64,000 bases of DNA from positions 62,001-126,000 of the forward strand of contig KV918882.1 in assembly GCA_002049455.2 (NCBI GenBank). The letters run 5' to 3'. Position numbers and translations under genes: made by a program. Position 1 is the stretch's first letter. Each line of letters opens with the position of its first letter. The notes beneath the pieces were generated by a model that searched no databases, was not told the origin of the DNA, and saw only the letters and a program-made list of their open reading frames with translations. The stretch is from Porphyra umbilicalis (lineage: Eukaryota > Rhodophyta > Bangiophyceae > Bangiales > Bangiaceae). Below, one piece after another: positions 21,359 through 31,670 of this stretch.

Positions 21359-24180
21359 GTGAGTGTGGTCGTGCCCCACCGTGTCCGACTGTGTTTGGGA
21401 AGGGCCGGTCCCGAACGAGGCTCGGATCCGGCACGCGTCGTGCTGACGACGCGTCCGAGATACGGCCGCCGCGAGCGCGACCGCGTGGCGGCTTACCACG
21501 CGATCGCCCCGCGTCCGGCGCGCGCCGCGGGTCGTTGTAGAAACGCACCGCAGGCCCTGCTTATGACACCCGGACCAGGCTGACTGAGACCACACTTCCC
21601 CCCACCCCGCGGGCGCGTGGTGCGCTGCTGGCCTTTCGCCCGTGGGACATGAGCAGGCCGCGCTGGTGTGGCCCCCCAAAGGCGGCCCGCAGTCCCTAAT
21701 GATGGCTGACAGCCGACAGGTGGGCGCGACAGCACTGAGGGACCTGGGCCAAGATGCGTGGCTGCCGCTTCCCTATGGTCAGCAGTACAGCTACTTTTCA
21801 TTGGTTGAGGCGAACCACTATCGGCAGGACAGTTTCTCCAGATATCGTGCTTCCAGCTTACTTCCATTTGATTGGCTCTTGTCTGCGACCCTTGGAGCCC
21901 TCTCCCTGCGCCGTGCCCGTGACCCGTTTCGGGCGCCTTGCACTAGCTCGCACCTTTCACAAGTTATCCGTGCCGGCCGCGGCTCTTTGGCCCCAAGCAA
22001 TAAGAGGTGGAGCGTATCGCTTTTTTGGGGGTGGGGGCGAGTCCGCGCACTTCATTATCGGTCTGTCGGCCTCGGCCTGGGGTTGTCAGCTCTTCTGCGC
22101 GCCGCCACCGGGCTTGCCGCCCTTGCCGCCCTTGCCACCCTTGCGCGCCGCCACCGGCCTTGCCGCCCTCGCCGACTTGCCGCCCTTGAGCCCCGCCGCC
22201 GGGCGCGCCGCCCCCCCCCAACGCAAACCCACACTCACCGGGAACGTAACCTCGCGGTTTGCCACCTCGCGGTAGAGCACCCCCACTCAAGCAAAGCCGT
22301 TGGGCCTCAACCTGTGCGCGAGCACGATGACACGGGATGGCCCCATGCCGACAAACGCAGACCCGCACAAGACACGGTGATATCCGGCCGCAGGGTACGC
22401 ACCCTCCGCCCCCCCCCCCCCCCCCCCCCTCGGTAACACGAACCCGCGTCCCGGCTTTAGCCTTGTCGCCGGGGTAGTCAAACTCCAACGAAGCTGGCGC
22501 CACCCGGCACCGACGATGGTCACCCCAGCACGTGCTGCTCAACGCGCCGCCGCGAACACGGGTCTTAACCCTGGCCCCCGCACCCGCCCCCGCACCCACG
22601 TACAAACACGCGTGGAACCGCCTGCGCGGGTATGCCTACGCGTAAGCGTCGATCTGACCCGCAGCGCAAGCTGCCCGCCACGCACGCACGCGCGTGCGTG
22701 ATCGGACGGTCGCGACCGGCGACGGCGAACCACCACCTCCCCCCGATCGGGACTGGGCGGCCCCCCCCCCCCACGACTCCCGCCGCCTGGGCGGTTACGC
22801 TCACGCGGGCCCGTAAGAGGCCGCGATCGCCCAATCGGTTTTCACCATCCTCGGATCTCACCGGGACGGTTCGAAGCTCGCGTTGGAGGTATGTAGCCTA
22901 TCTCTGCTCCCAATTGGCAATTGGCCACAGGTAGCCCCCTTGACGGGCCAAAGCCCACGTATTGTGGGAATTGGTCTGTGGCATGCCCTTTGGGGGGTTA
23001 CTTCCGCATTGTTTATTTTTTATTGTTTGTTTGCTTGCCTGTCTTATCTGTCTGCCGGCACTCGTTACGATCGCTTGTGATCGGACGGTCGATCGACCAG
23101 TGCCCTCGTTTATATTAAATCACCATGGGTCCGGGGTCGCCGTCGTGGGCACCACCCGGCTCCCCATCGGATGCCCTTCAACAAACGGTCTTTCTTCCTC
23201 GCCGCGGCGGCGATCGAACTCGCTTTATTGCTTGGCTACGGTCGGTCCCAATACACTGATAATTGCACCAACGTTATTAATACCACAGTGGGGCTTTGGG
23301 GGAGCCGGGAAAGTGAAAGGAAGAGTGAAAGGGGTGGTAGGTGAGCGGTGACCACTGTGTTCGCGACAGCCGTGGTCGACAGCGGTGGTCATGACGACGG
23401 TGGTGACGACGGCGGGTGCATCCGAACAACACCGGCAGGGAGCAGCGACAGTGATTTGCTGTCCGATCGTCAAATCATGATCGCTTCGTAAAATTGTCTT
23501 ATTCGAATCAGCAACGGTCGATCTCATTCACTTATAGAGCACCCTGCTCTCCAAGTGAATGGCACATAAATGCATATTGACTGTAGCTTTCACGGTGAAC
23601 TCACGGCATATTTGTCGTGAATGCTATTGCGCTCGATTCCTAACTCGTGGCGTTTGGTCGGGGATCACGGCGCTGCGTGCGTGGCCCGCGTCGCCGCGCC
23701 CCGATCGCGCCGCGTCCGTGACGTGCATGCCCCCGCCCCCGTCGTCTCCCCCTTTCCCGTGCCCGCCTGCCCGCGCCGCTGCGACCGCACTTGAGCGGCT
23801 GCACCCCCCTCGCTGCGGCCGGGCCGGTCTCTGTTTGGCACCCGGCCGCCCGCACCCGCGCCCCCGCCCTTTCTTGCCGGCGCGTCGGTGCGCCGGTCTC
23901 CCCTCCCCGGCGTCGACGGCCATGCCGTTCGAACGTGTGCTCAGGGTGGCCAGTGGGCGGCCCCCCTGTCCCCCCTCCCCCCCCCCCCCCGCTGCCCCCC
24001 CCCCCCGCTGCCCCCCCTCCCCCCGCTGCCCCCCCCCCCCCGCTGCCCCCCCCCCCCCACGGCGTGGCCTCGCCGTCCCCCTTCCTCCGCGCCTATGGCC
24101 GCTCGCAGCTGTCCCCCTACGCCGATGCGGCGTGGCGCACGGCTGCCACCACCACCGTCGGCCGGTCACCGCTCGGCCAC
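21359..24180. other. GC-rich intergenic region, no confident gene
   Basis: The minus strand between about 22600 and 22086 shows coding-looking fragments (FDYPGDKAKAGTRVRVTE, then RVLCGSAFVGMGPSRVIVLAHR, then LYREVANREVTFPV and a Gly/Lys-rich tail ending AQKS). They lie in different frames, separated by a C/G homopolymer at about 22410-22430 and an in-frame TGA at 22287-22289. This could be a small spliced gene or one damaged by homopolymer miscalls. From 22870 to 23560 the GC content falls and nothing is recognised. The C-tract at 23968-24058 leads into the WD40 gene. Confidence 0.35.
23968..24058. repeat. C-homopolymer cluster upstream of the WD40 gene
   Basis: Five runs of 6 to 15 C are separated by GCTG or T. 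The tract lies between a good alternative start (ATG at 23922, frame MPFERVLRV) and the WD40 frame, so an error in run length could hide the true N-terminus of that gene. Confidence 0.8.
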
Positions 24181-26061
24181 ATGCGCCTCTGCTACGCCCA
24201 CGATGGGTGCGTCAATGACGTGGCGTACTCCCCCGCCTCGGGGCGGCTCCTCGCGTCCGTCTCGGACGACCGGCGGGTGCTGCTGTGGCGGTCTGCGGGC
24301 GGGGGCGTCCGCCCCTCCCCCAGCGGCACAGTGCCCCTCGCGCCCGGCGCCGCGGGCGCCCCCGCAGCCATCGGCTCCCGCGTCACATCTGGCCCCGCCG
24401 GCGCCGGCGTGGTCGTCACCCCCGCCTCCTCCCCCGCCGTCGTCGCGACGCTCCTTGCCCACACCTCCACCATCCTCCGCGTCGTGTGGGAGGCGGGCGG
24501 CCCGCCCGTCAGCGGCGTCGGCGACGGGGGCAACGCGGTGGCGCCGACGGGCTCGCGCCTCCTCACCTGTGGCATCGACGGCATGGTCGTGCGGTGGGAT
24601 GTGGCCGCGGGCGTGCCCGTCGCAAAGGTCATACCGACGCTCACCGCCGCGGCCGTGATGTGCGTCGCGCCGTCGGCTGACACGGGGGGCTCCGTGGCCG
24701 TCGCGTCGGCTGCCGACGGGTCGGTGCAGTTGCTCGACTGGCGGCTGCGGGAGGGGGGCGTCGGCCGCCGCTCGTCGGGCGGCGCGTCGGCGCTGGTGCC
24801 GCCGGGGTTGGAGGCCGGCGAGGCGGTCGGCGCCGCGCTGCTGCCCGCGTCGGCGGGCGTGGCCTCTGGCGCGGCGCTGGTCGTTGCGCACTCGGCGGGG
24901 CAGACGGTGCTGCGCGACGCGCGGGTGCCAGGCATCCGCGAGCGCAAATTGCTCGTCTACACCCCAGGGCCGGATGCCGCGCTCGGGGGGGCGACGGGCT
25001 TGCGGCTGTCCCCCGCGGGCGACCGATTTGTGATCGCCCGCCGGTGGGGCGGCCGCCATATCCGCCCCCACGTGTGGCGCCCCGCCACGCGGGATGGGGA
25101 CGATGGCGGGGCGGCGGGCGACGGCGACGGCGTGCACCACGGCGCCAACGGGTCGGTGGGCTTGTACGCGCCGGCACGGGAGGCGGCGGTCGGCACCTTT
25201 TCGGCGCCGGGCTTTCGCCACGCGCTGACCAACAAGGCGGCGGTGGTGGGGGGGGGGGACGACGGCCTCGTGGCGTGTGGGAGTGACGACGGGCGGGTGT
25301 ATGTGTGGGCGCGCGACGCGGGGGAGATGCGCGGCCGCTTTGAGGAGGGGGAGGGGGCTGGGGGGGGGGGGAGGGGGAGGCATGTGTGGGACGCGCCCCC
25401 GCTGACGCGCGGCGGCGGGCCGCGGGCATGCCGCGACGATGACGAGGGCCAAGACGGGGAGGAGGGCGACACGGGTGGCGGCGGCGGTGCGCGGTGGGGG
25501 GGGGGGGGGGCGCCCCTGCGCTACTGGCGCCCGGTGGTGGGGGCGGCCAAGCCCCCCGCCGGCACCGCCGCCGGCCGCCGCCGCGCGTCGCGCACGCACA
25601 CAAAGGCGGCGGTGCAGGTGCTCGGCGGCGCCCGCTCCGTCGTCAATGCGGTGTCCTTTCACCCGGCGGGGGCGGCGGTGGCCACGTGTGGCGTTGAAAA
25701 GGTCATCCGCTTGTGGTCGGTGCGGCCGCCGCCGCGGCCGGTGCGGGCGGCAGAGGCGGGGGACGGGCGACAAGCGCGTGCCGGCGGGGGGGGCGGTCGT
25801 GGCGCGCCTGGCACGGGCCGCACCGGGCGCACGCCGTCGACGTCGACGCCGGCGCCAGTGTCGACGCAGGGCGCGCGGGGGGGGCTCGACGACGAGTACG
25901 CGCTGGCCGAGTGCCCGACGACGCTCCGCGAGTTTGCGTATGAGGGGCCGTGGGCCGGGCTCGACGTGGACGAGGAGGAGGAGGAGACGGAGACGGACGA
26001 TTCAGACGATTCGGACGATGGGGAGTGGGTCCGCCGTTTGATCCGGGAGGGGGGCAGATGA
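24181..26061 (+). CDS. WD40-repeat protein, DCAF5-like CUL4-DDB1 substrate receptor
   Basis: The predicted product has 626 residues. DCAF proteins dock on DDB1 of the CUL4 ubiquitin ligase and present substrates through a WD40 propeller. The first repeat, at residues 5-33, reads YAHDGCVNDVAYSP...SDDRRVLLW; the last, near 483-515, reads VVNAVSFHPAG...CGVEKVIRLWS. Both match the DCAF5 (WDR22) family pattern, whose repeats carry DDRRVLLW and GVEKIIKVWS-like endings. Middle repeats (LLTCGIDGMVVRWD, LVACGSDDGRVYVW) are visible between Ala/Gly-rich insertions typical of this genome. A very acidic tail lies near 590-615. I used the first in-frame ATG. The frame is open upstream without ATG, and ATG 23922 in another frame may be the real start if C runs are miscounted or an intron is present. 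No intron was needed inside the gene. Confidence 0.75.
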   Translation: MRLCYAHDGCVNDVAYSPASGRLLASVSDDRRVLLWRSAGGGVRPSPSGTVPLAPGAAGAPAAIGSRVTSGPAGAGVVVTPASSPAVVATLLAHTSTILRVVWEAGGPPVSGVGDGGNAVAPTGSRLLTCGIDGMVVRWDVAAGVPVAKVIPTLTAAAVMCVAPSADTGGSVAVASAADGSVQLLDWRLREGGVGRRSSGGASALVPPGLEAGEAVGAALLPASAGVASGAALVVAHSAGQTVLRDARVPGIRERKLLVYTPGPDAALGGATGLRLSPAGDRFVIARRWGGRHIRPHVWRPATRDGDDGGAAGDGDGVHHGANGSVGLYAPAREAAVGTFSAPGFRHALTNKAAVVGGGDDGLVACGSDDGRVYVWARDAGEMRGRFEEGEGAGGGGRGRHVWDAPPLTRGGGPRACRDDDEGQDGEEGDTGGGGGARWGGGGAPLRYWRPVVGAAKPPAGTAAGRRRASRTHTKAAVQVLGGARSVVNAVSFHPAGAAVATCGVEKVIRLWSVRPPPRPVRAAEAGDGRQARAGGGGGRGAPGTGRTGRTPSTSTPAPVSTQGARGGLDDEYALAECPTTLREFAYEGPWAGLDVDEEEEETETDDSDDSDDGEWVRRLIREGGR

Positions 26062-26098
26062 GGGGGGGGGGGCGTCCGCGCCGGCGGGGGGGAGGCGG

Positions 26099-26126
26099 CG
26101 AGGGGGGGGGGGGGGGGGGGGGGGGA
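26099..26126. repeat. G-homopolymer tract downstream of the WD40 gene
   Basis: An almost uninterrupted run of more than 20 G lies about 40 bp past the stop codon of the WD40 gene. It has strong quadruplex potential and its assembled length is uncertain. Confidence 0.8.
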
Positions 26127-27824
26127 GGTGTCGCTGCCGTGCGCGTGCGCGCCGCCGTGCAGCCGACGGGCGGCGCGCACCGGCGGCGGCTGGTGGGCAA
26201 TGACCGCGCGGGGAGCCCGCCGCGTTTCCCTCCCCGCCCCGACGCCCCCACGGGCGCCGCCCCCACCCGCCGCCGCCGCCGCCCGCCGCGCCGTCGGCGC
26301 GCCGTCTGCCCCGTGCGCGCCGGCCGCGCCCGGTGCGCGGCCGCACCGCCGCCGCCGGGCGGGCGCGCGCGGGCGGCCGCGCGGCCGCGCGGCGCGCGCG
26401 TCGACGGCCCCGCCGGCGGCGCGCCGGCGGGGGAGCGTGGGGCACTGCGGGCGCGCGCGCGCCCCGGGCCGCCGCCGTCTGCCGCGGGGGGGTCCCCGCA
26501 GACGGCCCGCGGGGGGGCGGGCGGCGGTGCCGCCGGCGCGTCGGCAGGGGCGGCGACGGGGCGGGGGGCGGCGCCGTGGGCGGGGCGGCGGCGGTCCCCG
26601 CCGTCATCCCGGGTTGCGGCGCAGGCCTCCCGATGCCGCCGGTTGGCCGCCCGCACGAAACGTGGGAGGCAACCCCGTGGTGGGGCGACCGGGGTCGGCC
26701 GAGACGATGCGGGGGTGTTGGGGCGGCTGGCGTGGCGGCACCCGCCGTCTGGGTGGGGGTCATCCTCTGACCACCGGGCTCCGTGCGGCCAACAGCAAAA
26801 CCGCCCCACGCGGTGCGGCAGCGGGAGCGGGTCGCTCGTCAGCATCGTGCCGGTACGCGGTTGTCTCGCTGCGGTGGCACGGCCCGGTGCGTTGCCGTAC
26901 ACCGTCCTGGCTGCATGAGGCCGGAAGGTCGCCATAGGGGCTGCACCCTGATGTCGTTTTTTTTTCGGGCGTGTGGTTGGAGTCGTCGCCCGAACGGGCG
27001 GCGCGCGCCAGTGGTGGCAGGGCGGCGGGGATCCCTTGCGCAGGCGTTCAGATGTATGCTTTTCTGGTACGGGAAACCACCACTGCCGGTGCATGGGTGT
27101 GTGGCTGTGGGGCAAACCAAAGTAGGCGGGTGGGCAACCCGTGGTTGCTACTTGCGCTTTCCTGAAATCACCCCCACCGTCTGACGCTCTCCAGTGCTCG
27201 TCGTCAGGGCTTTGACCTCCGTTCCGTGGCCCAGGGCCACAGGTCGATGACGCAGGCCAAGCTCATCCGCAAAGTAGAACAGCTCAGGGCGAAAGCGCCA
27301 GCTTGTGGCCAGACCCGGGCCCTTTGGGCCGTCGTGCGGCGCACGCGCTCGGCCACTTCTGTCGGCGCGGGTGTACGACGTGGCCGACGACCCTAGTTTT
27401 CGACGCCTGCTGGACTCGCTCAACGCCATCGTTTCTGCCCTTGAATGCCCAACGTGGCCGTGGTGACGGCAACGCGCGACGGATGTGTTGTTCCCCTCTT
27501 GTTGGCACGTCCCAGTCACTCGTCGTGCCCGGAAGATCCGAGGACGTCGCCCGGCCCGACGAAGAGACGAGGGTTGATCCATCCACTTCAAAGCACTACT
27601 GTCAGTTTCCGCTACCAGGTCATTTTGTGTGGGACCATTTCCGAAATTGGCGGCGTTTCCACGTCATCAAGGGGGTCCCAATGAAAACATGAAAGGAATA
27701 TAAATATATATCGAATTGATGGCCGAAACACACAGCGCATTGGTCTTCCCACCAGGTTCCCTTGAACCAAAGCCAAAGGTACCGTGGACCGCCTCGGCTG
27801 GCGACTGCTCCGTCGCCGTCCCAC
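26127..27824. other. very GC-rich spacer, then a decayed coding fragment
   Basis: From 26127 to about 26700 the sequence is extreme in G and C, with all frames open and nothing recognised. Between 27246 and 27440 the plus strand has coding-like text in two frames: first MTQAKLIRKVEQLRAKAP...ALWAVVRRTR, then after about 27350, one frame over, VYDVADDPSFRRLLDSLNAI. That looks like a fragment of a gene with a frameshift; its family was not recognised. The large duplicated unit begins at 27825. Confidence 0.35.
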
Positions 27825-28595
27825 GCACAGCAGTTCAAATTCCGGGCAAAAGAGCCGATACAAGATATTTCTGGGAGCAGAGGCCAAAATAGCTTGTATG
27901 GCCTCTGGGTCAGATCTTGTCAGGCCTTGTTTCAGACTACGCAGTCGCCAATGACAAACAATCTCTGGTGGACAGGCTCTGGTCAGTTTGTTGGATCGGC
28001 AATCCGAGGAAGGCTCGGCTGACAGATCTCTGTCGCGCCCGCCACGTGACTGGCGCAAAGCCGCTGATCTGTCGGGCGCCCTCTGCTGAGCCCACTTCAC
28101 CCCCCCGCTACGCCAACCGCCCATCGACCGACCGCCACCACCCCCCCACGTGCTACGGAGCCTCTCTCCCGCACCTCCCCCGTCGTCACTGACTGGGTTT
28201 CCCCCCCCTTGTGGCGTCCCACCGGGTCGGCGCGGCCCGAGGCGGTCCTGCCGCTAAGGCCACCCCGCCGGCGCGGCCACGGGCGGGTGCCGCGGCGCCG
28301 TCGCCGTGGCTGCCGCCGTCGCACCCCAGCCGACCAGGTCGACCGGCGCGGCTGCGGCTAGCGCCCCGCAAGCGCCCGTGCCCAGGGGTCCGGGTCCGTG
28401 GCTCTCGCTTGCCTGAGCCGTCTCCGTGTCCGTCGGGGGCAGTCGGGCAGTCGCTGGTTGCCGACGCCGGACGCAGTCGACACGTCGGCGGTGGGCTGCT
28501 GCCCTCCGTGGACGCTTCGCCTGCCCCCAACCAACGACACGTCCCCCCTCTCGGCGCCCCCCCCCCCCCCCCCGACCAGGAGCGTCGCAGCCCCC

Positions 28596-30065
28596 ATGGC
28601 CGGTGAGCCGACACCGGTGGAGGCGCTCGCCAAGCTCAGCGAAGCCAGATATGTCGAGCGTGGCCTTGTCGAGCTCGGGCTACGCGCGGACTCTCACCAG
28701 AGCGTCCTGCATTTGTGGGCACGGCGCCTACCCCGCGGGATGTTTGACGGCCACCAGAGTGCGCTCCCCGCGCCGGATCACCTGACCTTCCACGGCCTTA
28801 CCAAGCGACTGGTGACGGGCTTGTTTACGCTTCTCGCCAAGGACCAGCGTCGGCGCGTCGGCTTGTCGCTCAAGGACGCGCTGGCGCGCAGCCACTACTC
28901 CAGCACGACCATCTACAAGGTGAAGACGGACGCTGTGGTGTCGGTCGGCATCTCGGAGTGGGCGGCGACGCTGACTGTGGCCTGTTTCGTGTTCCGTCGC
29001 GTGCTACAGAGCGCCAAGGCCACCGCCGGCGCCACCCTCACGCCGCTGCAGGCGGCTCTTGAGGTGGTCGATGGGTACACCGCGCTGATCAACGCGCTGT
29101 ACTACTTTCCCCGGGCGGACGTCGACGGCGAGGCGGCTTGCCGGTCACGACACACCGCGGCCGAGCTGCTGGCGCTTGCCGACGGCTTCTTTAGGCTCGT
29201 GTGTGCTGCCTGCCTCCGCAGGGACACCGCGGCCTTTGGGCGTAATACCGACGTGCCCAACCTGCATCGGTTGCGGGAGCTGCTGCACGCCGTCATCCGC
29301 CTTCTCCTCCATGTGCGGCATTTGCAGGACCTTCTTTTTGAAAGCGCCCACCAACCGCTCAAGCGCGCTATCACGACGGGAAACGGCCGCAATGACGCGT
29401 TGCGAGCCGTGCGCCGCATGCAGCAGGGGGAACTGGCGTCCCGCATCGCCCTCCAACCCGCCTACTTTGGCATCGACCCCGAGTGGCTGAAGCACGCCGG
29501 GGTGATGGCCCACTTGCGCACCTCGAAGCCGCTGTGGAGCCAGCCAAGCGGGGACTGGCGGTGCTCTGGCGGCAGGATGTTCGGCAGCCAAGTACCGATT
29601 GCTGCGCGCGCACTCATTCAGGCCCGCTGGCACCAGTCCTTTGTTGCCAAGTGGAAGGGCCGCGCCACGCGCGGTGAAGACGGGCGGCTGGTGGTTGGCG
29701 ATTGTGTGGGTGTTCTAGTCGTGCCGGTTGCCGCGCGAAGCGAGGTGTGCGTTGCGCGCCGGGAGGAGGTGCGCGGGCCCCTTTGCCGCACGGCGTACTT
29801 TCGCACTGTTGCTTTCCTCGACAACCCCAGCGGGCTCCCCGCAGCTGTAGTCCAACCGTTCGTCCCCATTCCAGACTCGGACGACGTGCGTGTCGACTCT
29901 GAGCGCTTTCTTTATTTGCCTTTGGTTCCTGGTGTGCGCCGTGCGTTGCTATTGCACAGCTGCTGCTGCTCGTGCTCCCTGCAGCCGTCCGGAAGCGGCC
30001 ACTCGTATGTCAACCGTTGGAGAGTGTTTGGTCGGCCAGACGGATTTCCATCACGGAGCGGGTGA
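28596..30065 (+). CDS. C-terminal half of a Plavaka/CACTA-like transposase (copy 1)
   Basis: 489 residues from the ATG at 28596. It contains PDHLTFHGLTKRLV (residues 60-73), the counterpart of the DRLH...GI segment of such transposases. The C-terminal signature follows, NLHRLRELLHAVIRLLLHVR (222-241) with FESAHQPLKRAI to 259. Equivalent motifs occur in the same order in exons 2 and 3 of the gene at 15649-19066. The N-terminal catalytic-side half is missing here; a matching N-terminal half lies about 2.9 kb downstream at 32928, past a gene on the other strand. It ends 90 bp from the convergent stop of the accessory gene. Whether it works as a separate subunit or is half of a broken gene cannot be decided. 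Its copy at 54975 has many single-base insertions. Confidence 0.6.
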   Translation: MAGEPTPVEALAKLSEARYVERGLVELGLRADSHQSVLHLWARRLPRGMFDGHQSALPAPDHLTFHGLTKRLVTGLFTLLAKDQRRRVGLSLKDALARSHYSSTTIYKVKTDAVVSVGISEWAATLTVACFVFRRVLQSAKATAGATLTPLQAALEVVDGYTALINALYYFPRADVDGEAACRSRHTAAELLALADGFFRLVCAACLRRDTAAFGRNTDVPNLHRLRELLHAVIRLLLHVRHLQDLLFESAHQPLKRAITTGNGRNDALRAVRRMQQGELASRIALQPAYFGIDPEWLKHAGVMAHLRTSKPLWSQPSGDWRCSGGRMFGSQVPIAARALIQARWHQSFVAKWKGRATRGEDGRLVVGDCVGVLVVPVAARSEVCVARREEVRGPLCRTAYFRTVAFLDNPSGLPAAVVQPFVPIPDSDDVRVDSERFLYLPLVPGVRRALLLHSCCCSCSLQPSGSGHSYVNRWRVFGRPDGFPSRSG

Positions 30066-30155
30066 CACGGTAGGTTTGGGGCAGTAGACACGGCTGGGCA
30101 AAGGGGAATCATTGATAATACTTGCTCTTTCTTTTTCATGTTCATGCACGCCCTA

Positions 30156-31670
30156 CTACCGACTCAGGTTCCTGAGCCACTGTGCCGTGGAAGGCCGCGT
30201 TTGCGATCCACTTACACCCGAAGGCGCCTGGCTTCCCCCGGAGGAGGATCCACCACCAAAGGTGGCGTCGCCGCTGGCGTTCGAGCTGTTGTCGGCGCGG
30301 TACTTGGTCAGGATGACGTCCTTCTCGGCGGCGGTCAGCCGCTGCGCTGTCAGGTCCAGCTCTTGCCTCCCGTCTGTCCGCGGCATCAGCAGCGTCCACT
30401 CGCCCGGCGCAACCCCCTCCTCTGCCTCCCTGTGGGGCTTGGTCAGCCACGTGCGATCGGGCGACACGAGCAGCCCCCGCAACGTCATCGCAAACGAGAA
30501 GACGGCGCGGTTGTCAAACTTGTGGGCCGTCCGCACCACGGCCTGCAGGATCCTCAGCGCAATATTGTGCAGGTTGTCGGTGCGGGTGATAGTGTGCTCG
30601 CCTGCCAGCGCTGACCCAGGCTCGGCGTCGGTCTTGTGCACGGGCGCCGGCAGGTCACCGACCGCGATATACCCCGAGCATGTTGCCGTGAGCGTAGAGG
30701 TGACGGTAAAGTAGTCGGCGTCGGCGCCGTCGTGGGCAGACGGCTTGGCGGCTTCAGGGTCGGTTAGCTCCATGGCGGTCGACTCCTTGATCAGGAAATA
30801 CGCGAACAGGATGTAGAAGAGCTTGCGCGCCCAGCACCTCGGGTCATGAAAGGTGCCTCGGATGATGGTGTCGGTGGCATGGTCAACCCGATCCATGGCT
30901 TCGGGATCGACGCCGCTCTTGCCGCGGACAACATGCGGCTGCTGCTGCAGGGGCCTCCTGGCGCTTGCCTGCAGCAAGCGCTCGGCGACACAGGGGCACA
31001 GTCTTTTGAAGTTGACATTGGGGAAGGTCTGCAACAAAATGCTCGCCGGCGGGAACGATACCGTCACGGTGTCGCCCTGGTCGTTGGGAACGTCTTCAAT
31101 GAAAGACAGCATCATGTTGTTCAACACGTGCGCGTGTTCCTTGCGGATGGTGGGGGTCGGGAAGGCCTTTTTTAGCGCCGTGATGAGCTCGTTGTCCGTC
31201 ATTTGCGTCACCGGCCGCTCATGCAGGAACTTCTTGAGAGAAGCGTCAAAGTGCTTGGTCAGTTCGCCAATCACGGTGTCGCCCATCTTCTCGAGCTTCA
31301 CAATGCGCTCCTCAAAGGCGTGGAAGCACCCCTTGACGGCTGTCTCCACGTCCTCCACAGAGGTGCCGTTGGCGGGAGCCTCCAACGCCGCCGGTGCCGC
31401 CAAGCCACCGCCCGAAGAGGCCGCACTTCCGTCGACTGGCGCCGCCGCCACCCGCGCACGCGCGAACATCTCCTCAAGATCCGGCTTCATGGCGGCCAGC
31501 ATGGCCCTGGCGATGGCGTCAATCTCAGGTTGACTCAGCATTGCGCGCGTAGTACGTCCGCGACGACTCGGAGGTGACGCGTCGGTCGGTGACCCGGGGC
31601 TTGGCGGAGCGGATGGCGCTGCTCTGCCAGTTGGCACACGAGAGCGCTTTCCGCTGCCTCCCGGCGGCAT
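30156..31670 (-). CDS. accessory protein of the large duplicated transposon (copy 1), unknown function
   Basis: 504 residues from the first ATG at 31670; the open frame continues upstream without an ATG. A basic Ser/Pro/Arg-rich N-terminus is followed by LSQPEIDAIARAMLAAMKPD (about 44-63), an Ala/Gly linker, and a probable coiled coil near 110-150 (FEERIVKLEKMGDTVIGELT). A helical domain comes next, including RCWARKLFYILFAYFLIKES near 265-284. The C-terminus is Ser/Gly-rich, ending NLSR. No known domain was recognised. Position and orientation match the accessory gene at 11011-14903, and the stretch ELDLTAQRLTAAEKDVILTK weakly resembles its exon 3, so I infer a second element gene comparable in role to CACTA TNPA. 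The frame is intact here, while copy 2 has one G fewer in a G run. Confidence 0.55.
   Translation of the reverse strand: MPPGGSGKRSRVPTGRAAPSAPPSPGSPTDASPPSRRGRTTRAMLSQPEIDAIARAMLAAMKPDLEEMFARARVAAAPVDGSAASSGGGLAAPAALEAPANGTSVEDVETAVKGCFHAFEERIVKLEKMGDTVIGELTKHFDASLKKFLHERPVTQMTDNELITALKKAFPTPTIRKEHAHVLNNMMLSFIEDVPNDQGDTVTVSFPPASILLQTFPNVNFKRLCPCVAERLLQASARRPLQQQPHVVRGKSGVDPEAMDRVDHATDTIIRGTFHDPRCWARKLFYILFAYFLIKESTAMELTDPEAAKPSAHDGADADYFTVTSTLTATCSGYIAVGDLPAPVHKTDAEPGSALAGEHTITRTDNLHNIALRILQAVVRTAHKFDNRAVFSFAMTLRGLLVSPDRTWLTKPHREAEEGVAPGEWTLLMPRTDGRQELDLTAQRLTAAEKDVILTKYRADNSSNASGDATFGGGSSSGGSQAPSGVSGSQTRPSTAQWLRNLSR

Noticed and set aside
20840..21679. Long minus-strand frames with repeated Gly/Pro/Trp text over the 61-bp array
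   Set aside because: The frames change at each 61-bp unit and the complementary strand is equally open.
25703..27115. A 470-codon minus-strand frame overlapping the WD40 gene and the GC-rich spacer
   Set aside because: It is Pro/Arg/Ala-rich throughout, antisense to a recognised gene, and shows no motif.
27825..27850. CACTA-like terminal inverted repeat at the left end of the large unit
   Set aside because: The left end reads GCACAGCAGTTC, but no matching inverted sequence was found right of the 109-bp repeats in copy 1, and copy 2 runs off the window.
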